A stretch of DNA of 64,000 bases from Sphingomonadaceae bacterium (GTDB lineage: Bacteria; Pseudomonadota; Alphaproteobacteria; Sphingomonadales; Sphingomonadaceae): positions 113,306 through 177,305 of the forward strand of contig CANJUF010000002.1 of NCBI GenBank assembly GCA_947477745.1, in the 5' to 3' direction. Positions 24,458-33,387 of this stretch are shown piece by piece. Every line of letters begins with the position of its first letter. Within the stretch, counting starts at the first letter, position 1. The position numbers and the translations under genes were made by a program. The notes beneath the pieces were generated by a model. It was not told where the DNA came from and did no database searches. It saw nothing but the letters and a program-made list of their open reading frames with translations.

Positions 24458-25398
24458 GCGAGGATAGGCAGGAAAGCGCCCCGGCAAAGATGAGGCCCAA
24501 GGGGCTGGGCAGGGGGCTTGGCGCACTTCTGGGCGAAAGCCGGCGCGAAGAGCCGCTGGTCGCATCCTCGAACGGCGGGCAAGGCGGCGGAGGAGTCAGC
24601 TCTGGCTTGGCCCTTTTGACGGTGGCGTCGATCGAGGCGCATCCCGATCAGCCGCGCCGTCATTTTAGTGAGGATGCGCTCAATGAACTCGCTGCATCGA
24701 TCGAGCAGCGCGGCGTAATCCAGCCGGTGATCGTAAGGCCGTTGCAGGGCGGTCGTTACCAGCTTGTCGCAGGCGAACGCCGCTGGCGTGCGGCGCAGAA
24801 GGCGCGGCTTCACGAGATCCCGGCGATCGTGCGCGACTTGCCTGAACGCGACGTCATGGCGATTGCGCTGATCGAAAACCTCCAGCGCGAGGATCTCAAT
24901 CCGATCGAGGAGGCGCGCGCCTATCACCGTCTGGCAGATAGCGAGAGCCTGACTCAGGCCGAGATCGCCAAGCTGGTCGACAAGAGCCGCAGCCATGTCG
25001 CCAACCTGATGCGGTTGCTGGCCCTGCCTGACGATGTGATCGAGCTAGTCGAGCGCGGCGAGCTGTCGATGGGCCACGCCCGCGCGCTTATCGGCTGCGA
25101 AAAGGCCGGAGAATTGGCGACCATGGCGGTTTCTCGGCAGCTTTCGGTGCGCGAGGTCGAAAGGCTGGTGCGCCAGGGAGCTGCACTGGAAACGAAGATG
25201 GCACGGCCAGTCAGGCAGCGTGATCCCGCCGACGATGCCGATATTGTCGCTGTCCAGCGGCATCTCGAAGAATTCCTGGGGCTGCCGGTCAAGATCGTGA
25301 CCGATGCCGATCCGCGATCCGGAGCGGTCACGGTGCGCTATTCGACACTCGACCAGCTCGACCTGATTTGCCAGCGCCTTACCGGCGGAGCGATCTAA
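24454..25398 (+). CDS. parB: Chromosome-partitioning protein ParB
   Basis: 314 residues. CTP-dependent DNA clamp that loads at parS. The ParA-stimulating N-terminus is RPKGLGRGLGALLGE; the CTP-binding ParB/Srx domain contains LVAGERRWRAAQKARL and DVMAIALIENLQREDLNPIE; the helix-turn-helix is TQAEIAKLVDKSRSHVANLM; the dimerisation tail ends at residue 314. The ATG at 24454 overlaps parA. Two parS sites lie 1.2 and 3.3 kb upstream. It converges with a secreted-protein gene across 28 bp of A+T-rich sequence. Confidence 0.96.
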   Translation: MSEDRQESAPAKMRPKGLGRGLGALLGESRREEPLVASSNGGQGGGGVSSGLALLTVASIEAHPDQPRRHFSEDALNELAASIEQRGVIQPVIVRPLQGGRYQLVAGERRWRAAQKARLHEIPAIVRDLPERDVMAIALIENLQREDLNPIEEARAYHRLADSESLTQAEIAKLVDKSRSHVANLMRLLALPDDVIELVERGELSMGHARALIGCEKAGELATMAVSRQLSVREVERLVRQGAALETKMARPVRQRDPADDADIVAVQRHLEEFLGLPVKIVTDADPRSGAVTVRYSTLDQLDLICQRLTGGAI

Positions 25399-25426
25399 AT
25401 ATTTGACTTAACAACACAAACACTTG

Positions 25427-25939
25427 CTATTTAAGGCGGATGCGCTTGTCAGGCACGATCCTGACGCGCTTTCTCGGCCGCGGCGCTGCTCTGACCGGAA
25501 CCTCAACCTCTTCGTATTCGACGACTTCGCCGCAGCCCTGGCGGCAATCGGGCGAGGGATCGCAAGGTCCGCTCTGGGCGCGGCGCGGCTGGTAATAGCT
25601 GGCCTGCGCGCTTGGCTGCCACGAGCGGTAGTGGCCCGAGTAATAATCGTAGTAACTGTCGTAATAGCGCTCGCAGCTTGCGCGCGCCTGGTCGCGCTGG
25701 CGCGCACGTTCTTCCTTGCGCTGGCGGCGATCGTAGTTTTCGTATGCCTGCGTGGAGTTGCTTTGCGAGAGCCGCTCGCTGCATTCCTCAAGCCAGCGAT
25801 CGCGTTCCTGTGCGGTGGGAGCGTAGGGGGCTGTCTGCGGCATTGGCGGTCCGTCGGCTGCGGCGGCAGGCATGGCCATGGCGGCAAGCGCAAGCGCCGA
25901 TCCGGCGGCCACTATCTCGAGCAGGCGGCGACACGCCAT
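25427..25939 (-). CDS. Exported Tyr/Arg-rich protein of unknown function
   Basis: 170 residues. Residues 1-28 form a signal peptide (MACRRLLEIVAAGSALALAA, then MAMPAAAAD). The mature protein has a coiled region rich in R, E and Q (ENYDRRQRKEERARQRDQA), a run of YYDSYYDYYSGHYRSW and a basic tail (RPRKRVRIVPDKRIRLK); four or five Cys could form disulfides. I do not recognise a family, although such small exported proteins recur in sphingomonads. The ATG at 25939 is chosen because the signal peptide begins there. The gene is convergent with parB. Confidence 0.65.
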   Translation of the reverse strand: MACRRLLEIVAAGSALALAAMAMPAAAADGPPMPQTAPYAPTAQERDRWLEECSERLSQSNSTQAYENYDRRQRKEERARQRDQARASCERYYDSYYDYYSGHYRSWQPSAQASYYQPRRAQSGPCDPSPDCRQGCGEVVEYEEVEVPVRAAPRPRKRVRIVPDKRIRLK

Positions 25940-26076
25940 AATCCATTCCCTTTTTTTATTCCTCCGGGCAGTTCTCCCGGCATTTACGCGGTTTTCACCA
26001 TAGCATGCGGGAGAAAAGCGTGCATTGCCAAGCTGCAGGACAAGCCCTGTCCCGTTTCGGAGCATCTGGAAGGCGG

Positions 26077-26559
26077 TCAGATCGCCTCGGAAATCGCCGC
26101 TGCCAGCGCCTCGATGCCTTGCGCGTCGACGTCGCCGAATCTGCCCGACTTGGGACTGTCGAGATCGATCACCGCGATCACTGCGCCGTTCCGCTTCACC
26201 GGCACTACCAGCTCCGAACGGCTCGCCGCGTCGCAGGCAATGTGGCCGGGAAACGCATGGACGTCGGGCACGCACTGCGTCTTGCCGCTAAGTGCAGCCG
26301 TGCCGCATACGCCCGAACCCAGCGCGATGCGCAGGCAGGCGGGCTTGCCGATGAACGGGCCGAGTACCAGTTCGCCTTCGGCCATTCGGTAAAACCCGGC
26401 CCAGTTGAGTTCGGGCACATACTGCCAGATCAGCGCAGCGACATTGGCCATGTTGGCGACGCCGTCACGCTCGCCTTCGACCAGAGCCGCTGCGGCCTTG
26501 GCGAGACTGTCGTAGAGTTCCGGGCCTGAAGCGCGGGGTTCCGGTGCGAAATCGAACAT
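26077..26559 (-). CDS. msrC: GAF-domain free methionine-(R)-sulfoxide reductase
   Basis: 160 residues forming one GAF domain of the fRMsr family, which reduces free methionine-R-sulfoxide. The redox cysteines are present in the expected settings: Cys75 (GKPACLRIALGSG), Cys85 (GVCGTAAL), Cys96 and Cys109 (HAFPGHIACD). The conserved ELVVPV and DLDSPKSGRFGDVD segments follow. The ATG at 26559 was preferred to a GTG at 26577. It is divergent from the PQQ-type dehydrogenase with a gap of 64 bp. Confidence 0.9.
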   Translation of the reverse strand: MFDFAPEPRASGPELYDSLAKAAAALVEGERDGVANMANVAALIWQYVPELNWAGFYRMAEGELVLGPFIGKPACLRIALGSGVCGTAALSGKTQCVPDVHAFPGHIACDAASRSELVVPVKRNGAVIAVIDLDSPKSGRFGDVDAQGIEALAAAISEAI

Positions 26560-26623
26560 CGCCGCACCCTGAAACACGGATTGGGTTGCCGCAAGCGCCC
26601 AGCCGACCTATTTCGCGCAGACC

Positions 26624-28087
26624 ATGTCTTTCCTTCGCAAATTCCTCGTCCTGCTAGGCGTGCTGCTGCTGCTGGCCATCGCTTACATCGCCTGGTCCGC
26701 TTTCGGCGAGAAGTCCGACCGGCTGATTGCGGATACGATGGGCGCCAGCCCTGTCCTGGCCGAACCAGACGAGCAAACCTTCCCCAGTGTCAGCCTGCCA
26801 AAGCCGCAAGGCTGGGCGCAGGGGCAGAGGCCATCGGCCGCCAAGGGCCTTGTCGTCACACGCTTTGCCGACAAGCTCGACCATCCGCGCACCATGCTCA
26901 CCTTGCCCAATGGTGACGTGCTGGTGGCCGAAACCAATTCGCCGCCGCGTGAGATGGGCGGGATCGGCGGCTGGGTGATGCAGCAGTTCATGACGCGGGT
27001 CGGCGCCGGCGTTCCTTCGCCTGACCGGCTGATGTTGCTGCGCGATGCCGACAAGAACGGCACAGCGGAGCAGCGCTTTGTCCTGCGCGAGGCGAACATG
27101 GCCTCGCCCTCTGGCATGGCCTGGGGCGCGGGCAAGCTCTACGTTGCCAACCACAATGCAGTGCTCGCCTTCGCTTTCGAGCCAGGCGAGACCAAGCTGC
27201 TGGGCAAGCCGCAAAAGCTGATGGACCTGCCGCCGGGCGGCAACCACTGGATGCGCAACCTCGTGCTGAGCGCAGACGGCCAGGATCTCTACGTTGCAGT
27301 TGGCTCGTCGTCGAACATCGCCGAGAACGGCAACGAAGTTGAAACGGGCCGCGCCGCGATCTGGGAAATAGACCTTGAGAGCGGCGAGATTCGTCAGTTT
27401 GCTGCAGGCATGCGCAACCCCAACGGCATGGCCTGGAACCCATCGACCGGAGAGCTCTGGGCGACGGTGCAGGAGCGCGACATGCTCGGCCCCGATCTGG
27501 TGCCCGATTACCTGACCAACGTCCCGGTCGGGGCGCATTACGGCTGGCCGTGGATTTATTACAAGGACGTTTACGACGACCGCGTCGATAACCCGATGCC
27601 GCTCTATCTTGCCGAATATGTGCGCAAGCCCGAATATGCACTTGGGGCGCATGTCTCGGCACTTGGCCTGCTGTTCTCCACCGGAGGCAACCGGATGGGC
27701 GAGCGGTTTGGCAACGGCGCCTTCGTGGCGCGGCACGGCTCGTGGAACCGCAGGCCGCCGTCGGGCTACGACGTCATATTCATTCCCTTCGACGAGCGCG
27801 GCAATCCGGCGGGCAAGGCGTTTACCGTGCTCTCGGGCTTCCTCGCGGCGGACGGCGGCAAGACCAACGGCAGGCCGACCTGGCTCGCCTGGGACGCAAC
27901 CGGCGCGCTGCTGGTCAGCGACGATACGTCCGGGATTATCTGGCGCGTCGAAGCGCCAGGCGCCGCGCTTTCAAGCGCTCCCAAGGCGGTGGTCGAAAAG
28001 GCGCTGCCGCCGCAGCGCGAACTCGATGCTTCGCTCGACCGTCAGTTCAAGATGAAGATCACGAAGGACGAAGTGATCGAGGAATAG
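26624..28087 (+). CDS. PQQ-type sugar/sorbosone dehydrogenase, membrane-anchored
   Basis: 487 residues. One N-terminal hydrophobic helix (residues 8-27, LVLLGVLLLLAIAYIAWSAF) exports and anchors the protein; the rest is a six-bladed propeller of the glucose/sorbosone dehydrogenase family. Landmarks are FADKLDHPRTMLTLPNGDVL near the N-terminus, the RNPNGMAWNPSTGELWATVQ blade and VARHGSWNRRPPSGYDVIF near the end. It would oxidise a sugar or alcohol in the periplasm with PQQ as cofactor; the substrate is unknown and no pqq genes are in the window. Confidence 0.88.
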   Translation: MSFLRKFLVLLGVLLLLAIAYIAWSAFGEKSDRLIADTMGASPVLAEPDEQTFPSVSLPKPQGWAQGQRPSAAKGLVVTRFADKLDHPRTMLTLPNGDVLVAETNSPPREMGGIGGWVMQQFMTRVGAGVPSPDRLMLLRDADKNGTAEQRFVLREANMASPSGMAWGAGKLYVANHNAVLAFAFEPGETKLLGKPQKLMDLPPGGNHWMRNLVLSADGQDLYVAVGSSSNIAENGNEVETGRAAIWEIDLESGEIRQFAAGMRNPNGMAWNPSTGELWATVQERDMLGPDLVPDYLTNVPVGAHYGWPWIYYKDVYDDRVDNPMPLYLAEYVRKPEYALGAHVSALGLLFSTGGNRMGERFGNGAFVARHGSWNRRPPSGYDVIFIPFDERGNPAGKAFTVLSGFLAADGGKTNGRPTWLAWDATGALLVSDDTSGIIWRVEAPGAALSSAPKAVVEKALPPQRELDASLDRQFKMKITKDEVIEE

Positions 28088-28109
28088 CGGGAAAATAAGG
28101 GCGAATGGC

Positions 28110-28937
28110 CTACAGAGTTCGCCCGGCCCGCCCCGCCAGTTCGACCACATATTGCCAGGCCACCCGGCCCGAGCGACCGCCGCGCCGCCGCGACCATTCA
28201 AGCGCGTCGCCCCGATCCCAGCCGAGGCCGTGCGCGTCCGCATAGGCCCCGATGATCTCAAGATAATCGTCTTGAGAACAATTGTGAAAGCCGACCGACA
28301 TGCCGAAGCGGTCAGCCAGCGCCAGCCTGTCATCGACGGCATCGCGCGGATTGACCGGATCGTCCTGCTCGGACTGATGGCGCGCGACGATCGCCCGCCG
28401 GTTCGAGGTGACCGCAAGCCGCACGTTTCCGGGCCGGGCCTCCACTCCGCCTTCGAGCCATGAGCGCAACTGGCGCGGGCCGCTGCCGTCGTCGTCCTCG
28501 AAACCCAGATCGTCAATGAACACGAGGAAGCGCCGCTCATGTCTGCCGAGCAAGGCAAATAGTTCGGTAAGACCCGCGAGCGCATCCTGGGACACCTGCA
28601 CCAGCGCGAGGGTGCCGCGGTGCTTTTCCTGCGCCGATGCCACGGCGGAGCGAAGGAGCGCCGACTTGCCCATGCCGCGCGAGCCCCACAGCAGCATGTC
28701 ATGCGCCGCGTGTCCCTGCGCTAGACGCAGGACATTGGTAACGACGCGATCCTTCTGCTCGTCGATACCACGCAGCAGATCGAGCCTGGGCGCATCGAGC
28801 CGGCCGACCGGGCGCATACCTGCGGAGCCGAATACAAACGCGGGGCTGGCGCCAAGGTCGATGTCCGTAGCTGTTCCCGGTGCCATCCGCTCGAGCGCGG
28901 CAGCTATGCGCGCAAGCGGATCGTCATGGCCGGTCAT
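28110..28937 (-). CDS. DUF815-family AAA-type ATPase
   Basis: 275 residues of the DUF815 family, predicted P-loop ATPases of unknown role. Walker A is GSRGMGKS (85-92) in the sequence HDMLLWGSRGMGKSALL; Walker B is FLVFIDDLGFEDDD; sensor-1-like VRLAVTSNRRA follows. The fold resembles the AAA/ORC clade. The ATG at 28937 overlaps the stop of the acyl-CoA dehydrogenase gene (ATGA), although the two functions are not obviously linked. An upstream extension would read over the dehydrogenase gene and was rejected. Confidence 0.87.
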   Translation of the reverse strand: MTGHDDPLARIAAALERMAPGTATDIDLGASPAFVFGSAGMRPVGRLDAPRLDLLRGIDEQKDRVVTNVLRLAQGHAAHDMLLWGSRGMGKSALLRSAVASAQEKHRGTLALVQVSQDALAGLTELFALLGRHERRFLVFIDDLGFEDDDGSGPRQLRSWLEGGVEARPGNVRLAVTSNRRAIVARHQSEQDDPVNPRDAVDDRLALADRFGMSVGFHNCSQDDYLEIIGAYADAHGLGWDRGDALEWSRRRGGRSGRVAWQYVVELAGRAGRTL

Positions 28938-30682
28938 GCGCTGGTCAGCGCTGCAACGTCGAGATCGTAAAGCAGGCCCGCGCCCATCAGCGCAGAGGCC
29001 TTGAGGCCGGCAGCCTCGGGAACGATGTGATCGTGGAAGTAGCGCGCAACAAGGGGTTTGGTGGCCGCAACCGTCCCCGGAGCGCCGCCTTGCCCGGCCG
29101 CGCGCGCTTGCCGTGCCAGCTGCCAGCCCACGACGGCGACCGCGCACATCCGCAGGAACGCGGCGCTGGCTGCCAGCTTGTCGTCGGTCGATGCAGTGCC
29201 CAGCACCCAGTCTGCGACTTCAAGGCAATCGCGGGCAAGCGCAGCCAAGTTGGGCTCTCCGCTGCTATCAGCCGCAATTTCCGCCAGCAGCGCCTTGACC
29301 ACGCCGCCGTTCTCCATGCCGAGCTTGCGCCCGACCAGATCGGCAGCCTGGACGCCGTTGGTGCCTTCGTAAATCGGTGTGATCCTGACGTCGCGGTAGT
29401 ACTGGGCGACGCCGGTCTCCTCGATGAAACCCATGCCGCCATGGATCTGCACGGCGAGGCTGGTGACCTCGACGCCCATGTCGGTGCACCACGACTTGAC
29501 CAGGGGAACCAGCACCTCGCCGCGCGCCTGCGCCTCGGCCTGGCCGAGCGCGCCGCGATCGAGCTGCCCGCAGCCGTAGTAGACCAGCGCCCGCCCGCCT
29601 TCGACCAGCGCGCGCATGCGCAGCACCATGCGGCGCACGTCGGGATGCTCGATGATCGGCACCGGTGTCTTGTCGGGTGATCCGGCGCGGGCCGATTGCA
29701 CCCGCTCCACCGCATAGGCCTTGGCAGCCTGCATGGCCCGTTCGGCCAGCGCCAGACCCTGCGTCCCGACATGGACGCGTGCATCGTTCATCATCGTGAA
29801 CATGGCTCGCAGCCCTGCGTTCTCGGCACCGACGATCTCGCCAATGCATTGGCTCTCATCGCCATAGCTCATTACGCAGGTGGGCGAGGCCTTGATGCCG
29901 AGTTTGTGTTCAAGGCTGACGACGCGCAGGTCGTTACGAGCGCCAAGCGCGCCATCTTCGCTAACGTGATACTTGGGCACGATGAACAGCGAGATGCCGC
30001 GCGATCCTGCCGGGGCATCGGGCACGCGAGCCAGCAGCAGGTGGACAATATTGTCGGCAACCTCGTGCTCGCCCCATGTTATATAAATTTTCTGCCCTTT
30101 AATCAAATACTTGCCAGAATTCGGTCCTTCTTCAATGCGCGTGGCGCTGGTGCGCAGCGCGCCGACGTCGGTACCTGCCTGCGGTTCGGTGAGGTTCATC
30201 GTTCCGCACCATTCGCCCGAGACGAGCTTGTGCAGATACTTTTCCTTCTGCGCCTCGCTGCCATGGTGATGAAGCGCGGCGATGGCGCCCACGCTCAGCA
30301 TCGGATTGAGCGACAAAGCCATGTTCGAGCTCGCCAGCGTTTCGAGCACGCAGACCGCCAGCGACATCGGCAGGCCTTGCCCGCCGTATTCGACCGGGCC
30401 GTAAAGGCTGTTCCAGCCGCCTTCGACATAGGCCTGATAAGCCTCGCGAAAACCTGCGGGGAGGACGACCTTGCCATGCTCGTCGATATGCGCACCCTCG
30501 GTGTCGCCGATCCGGTTGAGCGGCGCCCATTCGCCCGCCGCAAGATCGCCGATCCCGTCGAGGATCGCGCGCACGAGGTCCGGCGTGGCGTGCGAAAAGC
30601 GGTTGCTTGCGGCCAGCTCCTCAATCCCGGCGCAAACCCGGAGCGCGAATTCCTGTTCATCGGCGGCGGCGGTAAAGGTCAT
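28934..30682 (-). CDS. Acyl-CoA dehydrogenase
   Basis: 582 residues, the larger acyl-CoA dehydrogenase type with a C-terminal extension. Typical segments are YGGQGLPMSLAVCVLETLA, the FAD/substrate block GTMNLTEPQAGTDVGALRT, the KIYITWGEHE strand and AVQIHGGMGFIEETGVAQYY near the catalytic base region. FAD-dependent first step of beta-oxidation; chain length is unknown. The ATG at 30682 begins the family N-terminus (MTFTAAADEQEFALRV). Divergent from tsaC with 49 bp between. Part of the coding region (30075-30125) has atypical A+T-rich codons. Confidence 0.92.
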   Translation of the reverse strand: MTFTAAADEQEFALRVCAGIEELAASNRFSHATPDLVRAILDGIGDLAAGEWAPLNRIGDTEGAHIDEHGKVVLPAGFREAYQAYVEGGWNSLYGPVEYGGQGLPMSLAVCVLETLASSNMALSLNPMLSVGAIAALHHHGSEAQKEKYLHKLVSGEWCGTMNLTEPQAGTDVGALRTSATRIEEGPNSGKYLIKGQKIYITWGEHEVADNIVHLLLARVPDAPAGSRGISLFIVPKYHVSEDGALGARNDLRVVSLEHKLGIKASPTCVMSYGDESQCIGEIVGAENAGLRAMFTMMNDARVHVGTQGLALAERAMQAAKAYAVERVQSARAGSPDKTPVPIIEHPDVRRMVLRMRALVEGGRALVYYGCGQLDRGALGQAEAQARGEVLVPLVKSWCTDMGVEVTSLAVQIHGGMGFIEETGVAQYYRDVRITPIYEGTNGVQAADLVGRKLGMENGGVVKALLAEIAADSSGEPNLAALARDCLEVADWVLGTASTDDKLAASAAFLRMCAVAVVGWQLARQARAAGQGGAPGTVAATKPLVARYFHDHIVPEAAGLKASALMGAGLLYDLDVAALTSA

Positions 30683-30731
30683 GGGCGCGTTTTCCTTGGC
30701 ATCTGCAATATGCCCCCTATAGCGCCGGGTT

Positions 30732-31682
30732 ATGACTGCCGCCAGCCAGCCAACTATCCTGACGCCGGACGAGCCGGGCATTGCCCGCGCAGCGGTGATT
30801 CTGCGCGGCGGAGGGCTGGTCGCCGTGCCGACCGAGACGGTTTATGGCCTTGCCGCCAGGGCTGATAGCGATGAAGCCGTCGCGTCGATCTACGAGGCCA
30901 AGGGAAGGCCAAGTTTTAACCCGCTGATCGTCCATATCGCCGATCTGGCTGCCGCCGGGCGTATCGCCGTGCTGGATGAACGGGCGCGGTTGCTCGCCGA
31001 ACGCTTCTGGCCCGGCGCCTTGACCATGGTGCTGCCCTTGCGCGGTGACGCCGGGCTTGCAGCGGCGGTGACGGCTGGACTGCCAAGCGTGGCGCTACGC
31101 TGCCCGGCTCATCCTGTGATGCGCGCGCTGCTTGAAGCCTGCGGCCTGCCGCTCGCCGCGCCATCGGCCAACCGGAGCGGCGCGCTGAGCCCGACGACGG
31201 CGGAGCACGTGCGGGCATCGCTAGGCGGCAGAGTCGATGCGATTATCGGTGGCGGGGCCTGCGAACTCGGGCTCGAATCGACCATCGTCGCCTTGCGAGA
31301 AGGCGGCGGCTGGTCGCTGCTGCGCCCCGGGCCGGCAAGCGAGACCGAGATCGCGGCGCTGCTGGGGCCGCAAGACGCGGGCGCTTCGGTCGCGGCGAGC
31401 ATCGAGGCGCCGGGCCAGCTGGCCAGCCACTATTCACCCGGAAAGCCGGTGCGGCTCGATGCCGAGACGGCGCGCGCAGACGAGTTCCATATCGGTTTCG
31501 GCGCGACTGCCGGCGATGCCAGTCTGTCGCCTTCGGGCGATCTCGCCGAAGCGGCGGCGCGGCTCTATGCAGTGCTGCACCAGGCGGCGGCCTCACCAAT
31601 GCCCAGAGTGGCGGTCGCGCCGATACCGGGCGAAGGGCTTGGCCCCGCGATTCGCGACCGGCTCAGCCGCGCGGCGCGATAA
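30732..31682 (+). CDS. tsaC: L-threonylcarbamoyladenylate synthase (Sua5 type)
   Basis: 316 residues. Makes threonylcarbamoyl-AMP from threonine, bicarbonate and ATP for the t6A37 tRNA modification. The N-terminal YrdC domain (about 10-200) has VPTETVYGLAARADSDEAVA and KGRPSFNPLIVHI; the C-terminal Sua5 domain (about 225-310; QLASHYSPGKPVRL) makes this the long Sua5 form rather than short YrdC. Sequence is intact and length is typical. Confidence 0.93.
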   Translation: MTAASQPTILTPDEPGIARAAVILRGGGLVAVPTETVYGLAARADSDEAVASIYEAKGRPSFNPLIVHIADLAAAGRIAVLDERARLLAERFWPGALTMVLPLRGDAGLAAAVTAGLPSVALRCPAHPVMRALLEACGLPLAAPSANRSGALSPTTAEHVRASLGGRVDAIIGGGACELGLESTIVALREGGGWSLLRPGPASETEIAALLGPQDAGASVAASIEAPGQLASHYSPGKPVRLDAETARADEFHIGFGATAGDASLSPSGDLAEAAARLYAVLHQAAASPMPRVAVAPIPGEGLGPAIRDRLSRAAR

Positions 31683-31685
31683 AGG

Positions 31686-32003
31686 TTAGTATTCGCGGCT
31701 CCTGACATCGACGAGTTCACCCAGCTGCTCGTATTCGCGCTCGGCACGGTCGCAGGCGTCGACGTCGCCTTCGCGGCACTTTTGCGCGTTGCGGCTGTAC
31801 GATCGCTCCAGCTTGCCGATTTCTTCCTCGCGCTTGCGCATTTCGCGACCGCGTTTTTCATCCGATTCGGACTGGCTGGTGGTGGCAATATCTGCCGCTT
31901 TGCTAACGATCTTGACCGGCGCGGTGACAATGCTGGTGACGGTGCTGACGCAGCCGCCTAGCAGGCTCGTGCAGGCGAGGGGCAGGAGCAGAGCGCGTTT
32001 CAT
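31686..32003 (-). CDS. Small lipoprotein, function unknown
   Basis: 105 residues with a lipoprotein signal: MKRALLLPLACTSLLGGC, lipobox LGGC with the acylated Cys18. The mature part begins VSTVTSIVTAPVKIVSKAAD and continues with a charged helix (DEKRGREMRKREEEIGKLE) and a short Cys pair. It resembles small sphingomonad lipoproteins, but I cannot give a function. The ATG at 32003 is chosen from the lipobox; a longer frame upstream has no protein-like character. The TAA lies 3 bp from the tsaC stop (convergent). Confidence 0.72.
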   Translation of the reverse strand: MKRALLLPLACTSLLGGCVSTVTSIVTAPVKIVSKAADIATTSQSESDEKRGREMRKREEEIGKLERSYSRNAQKCREGDVDACDRAEREYEQLGELVDVRSREY

Positions 32004-32071
32004 CGCCGGATGTTGCCAGCTTTGCGCTGACATGGCCATGAACGAATGAAGCATCGCGCGGAAAAGCCTGT

Positions 32072-32090
32072 CCAGAGCCTGTCGAAGGGT
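32072..32090. repeat. Short dispersed-repeat-like sequence (GAGCCTGTCGAAGGG)
   Basis: CCAGAGCCTGTCGAAGGGT lies between the lipoprotein gene and the carD terminator. Sequences with this GAGCCTGTCGAAGG core are, from general knowledge, frequent dispersed intergenic repeats in sphingomonads. Only one copy was noticed in this window, so the call depends on that knowledge. Confidence 0.3.
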
Positions 32091-32144
32091 GGGAACCGGT
32101 TTTCTGGAAGTGGCGATGCGACATCCAAAGATGCTTCCCACGCT

Positions 32145-32184
32145 AAAAGGCCGCCCCAGCCTTGCACCGGCGGGGACGGCCTTT
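32145..32184 (-). terminator. Intrinsic terminator of carD
   Basis: AAAGGCCGYCCCC forms a 12-13 bp stem around a 14-base loop, followed on the minus strand by TTTTA. It begins 22 bp after the carD stop. The plus-strand side also ends in CTTTC, so weak bidirectional action is possible. Confidence 0.75.
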
Positions 32185-32205
32185 CTTGCGACCCGATCTG
32201 CGCTT

Positions 32206-32739
32206 TTACGCGGTCTCGGCATTCTCGTAATATTTGGGCGCGTGCTCGTTCAGGATCACGAGGATCTTGCCAAGCGCGGCCTTTTCGTCGGTCTTTTCCA
32301 TTGCCGCCAGTTCGCGTGCGAGGCGCGAGCTGGCTGCCTCGAAGATCTGGCGTTCGGAATAGCTCTGCTCGGGCTGGTCGTCGGCGCGGAACAGGTCGCG
32401 GGTCACTTCGGCGATCGACACGAGGTCGCCCGAGTTGATCTTCGCTTCGTATTCCTGGGCGCGGCGCGACCACATGGTGCGCTTTACCCGGGGCTTTTGC
32501 GTCAGCGTGTCGAGTGCTTCCTTGAGGGTCTTGTCCGAGGAAAGCTTGCGCATTCCGATCGATTCGACCTTGTTCACCGGGACGCGCAAGGTCATGCGCT
32601 CTTTCTCGAAGCGCAGCACGTAGAGCTCGAGCTGCATTCCGGCGATCTCTTCATTCTGAAGCTCGATCACCCGCCCGACACCGTGCTTGGGATATACGAC
32701 GTAGTCTCCAACATCGAAGGCATCAGCCTTGGCCGTCAT
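32206..32739 (-). CDS. carD: CarD-family RNA-polymerase-binding transcription factor
   Basis: 177 residues. The N-terminal Tudor-like RNAP-interaction domain begins at FDVGDYVVYPKHGVGRVIEL (about 8-27), followed by LYVLRFEKERMTLRVPVNKV; the C-terminal helical domain (about 75-170) contains MWSRRAQEYEAKINSGDL, where the conserved Trp stabilises the open promoter complex. CarD/CdnL binds the beta subunit at many promoters, including rRNA promoters. It is followed by a strong terminator, and the order helicase-S4-fdxA-carD is conserved in alphaproteobacteria. Confidence 0.94.
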   Translation of the reverse strand: MTAKADAFDVGDYVVYPKHGVGRVIELQNEEIAGMQLELYVLRFEKERMTLRVPVNKVESIGMRKLSSDKTLKEALDTLTQKPRVKRTMWSRRAQEYEAKINSGDLVSIAEVTRDLFRADDQPEQSYSERQIFEAASSRLARELAAMEKTDEKAALGKILVILNEHAPKYYENAETA

Positions 32740-32903
32740 GTAGTGTCCTTTCGTCTGCGGCGATCACCGGCGCCGGGTGTCTTGTGGCCGCGCGTTCGAC
32801 CGGCATCTTTCCTTGCGGTCAGATGCACACACCCACCGATTATCGACCCCGCTTCGTCCATGATACCGCTGCCGTCAGGCCGGGATGGCCGGGCAGTCAG
32901 GTA

Positions 32904-32909
32904 ATTATA
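32904..32909 (-). promoter_or_regulatory. Putative carD -10 element
   Basis: On the minus strand TATAAT lies in GTTATATAATTACC, about 165 bases upstream of the carD ATG. The expected -35 position reads GCAATT, a poor match, so activator-assisted or leader-rich initiation is possible. Confidence 0.3.
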
Positions 32910-32934
32910 TAACGCATTTGCAACAAAATTGCCA

Positions 32935-32965
32935 GAGGCGAGAATCCTTGCCGGATTCCCGCCTC
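32935..32965 (-). terminator. Intrinsic terminator of fdxA
   Basis: On the minus strand GAGGCGGGAATCC and GGATTCTCGCCTC pair over 12-13 bp with one mismatch around a 5-base loop, followed by TGGCAATTTTG. It begins 40 bp after the fdxA stop, separating fdxA from the carD promoter region. Confidence 0.65.
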
Positions 32966-33005
32966 CAGAATGTGCCAGAATCCGCGGAAAACCGCAGATG
33001 GAGCA

Positions 33006-33344
33006 TCAATCGCCTTCGCCGGGCTCGGCCGAGAAGAACTTGTCGAACTTGCCGTCGACGCCCTTGTACTCATCGGCGTCGGCGGGCGAATCCTTCTTGA
33101 CCGTGATGTTCGGCCATTCAGCGGAATATTTGGTGTTGATCTCGAGCCACTGCTCGATGTCACCTTCGGTATCGGGGAGGATCGCCTCGGCGGGACATTC
33201 CGGCTCGCACACACCGCAATCGATGCATTCGCTGGGGTTGATCACCAGCATGTTCTCGCCCTCGTAGAAGCAGTCCACCGGACAAACTTCAACACAGTCC
33301 ATATATTTGCAGCGGATGCAGGCATCCGTGACGACATAGGTCAT
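33006..33344 (-). CDS. fdxA: 7Fe ferredoxin FdxA
   Basis: 112 residues. Two cluster sites are visible by alignment with Azotobacter FdI: Cys9, Cys17 and Cys50 for [3Fe-4S], and Cys21, Cys40, Cys43 and Cys46 for [4Fe-4S], with an extra Cys12. The tail (residues 60-112) is the long acidic extension of this subclass. Low-potential electron carrier of the cytoplasm. The ATG at 33344 begins MTYVVTDAC, the family start; an upstream in-frame codon adds seven unrelated residues. Confidence 0.94.
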   Translation of the reverse strand: MTYVVTDACIRCKYMDCVEVCPVDCFYEGENMLVINPSECIDCGVCEPECPAEAILPDTEGDIEQWLEINTKYSAEWPNITVKKDSPADADEYKGVDGKFDKFFSAEPGEGD

Positions 33345-33387
33345 AGCTGCAAAGCCCCTTTCCAAGCCAAGTTATAGTTGGCCGCTG

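Noticed and set aside
25399..25426. Possible CtrA site in the A+T-rich parB/exported-protein gap
   Set aside because: TTAA occurs twice but the spacing (22 bp) is not the TTAA-N7-TTAA arrangement.
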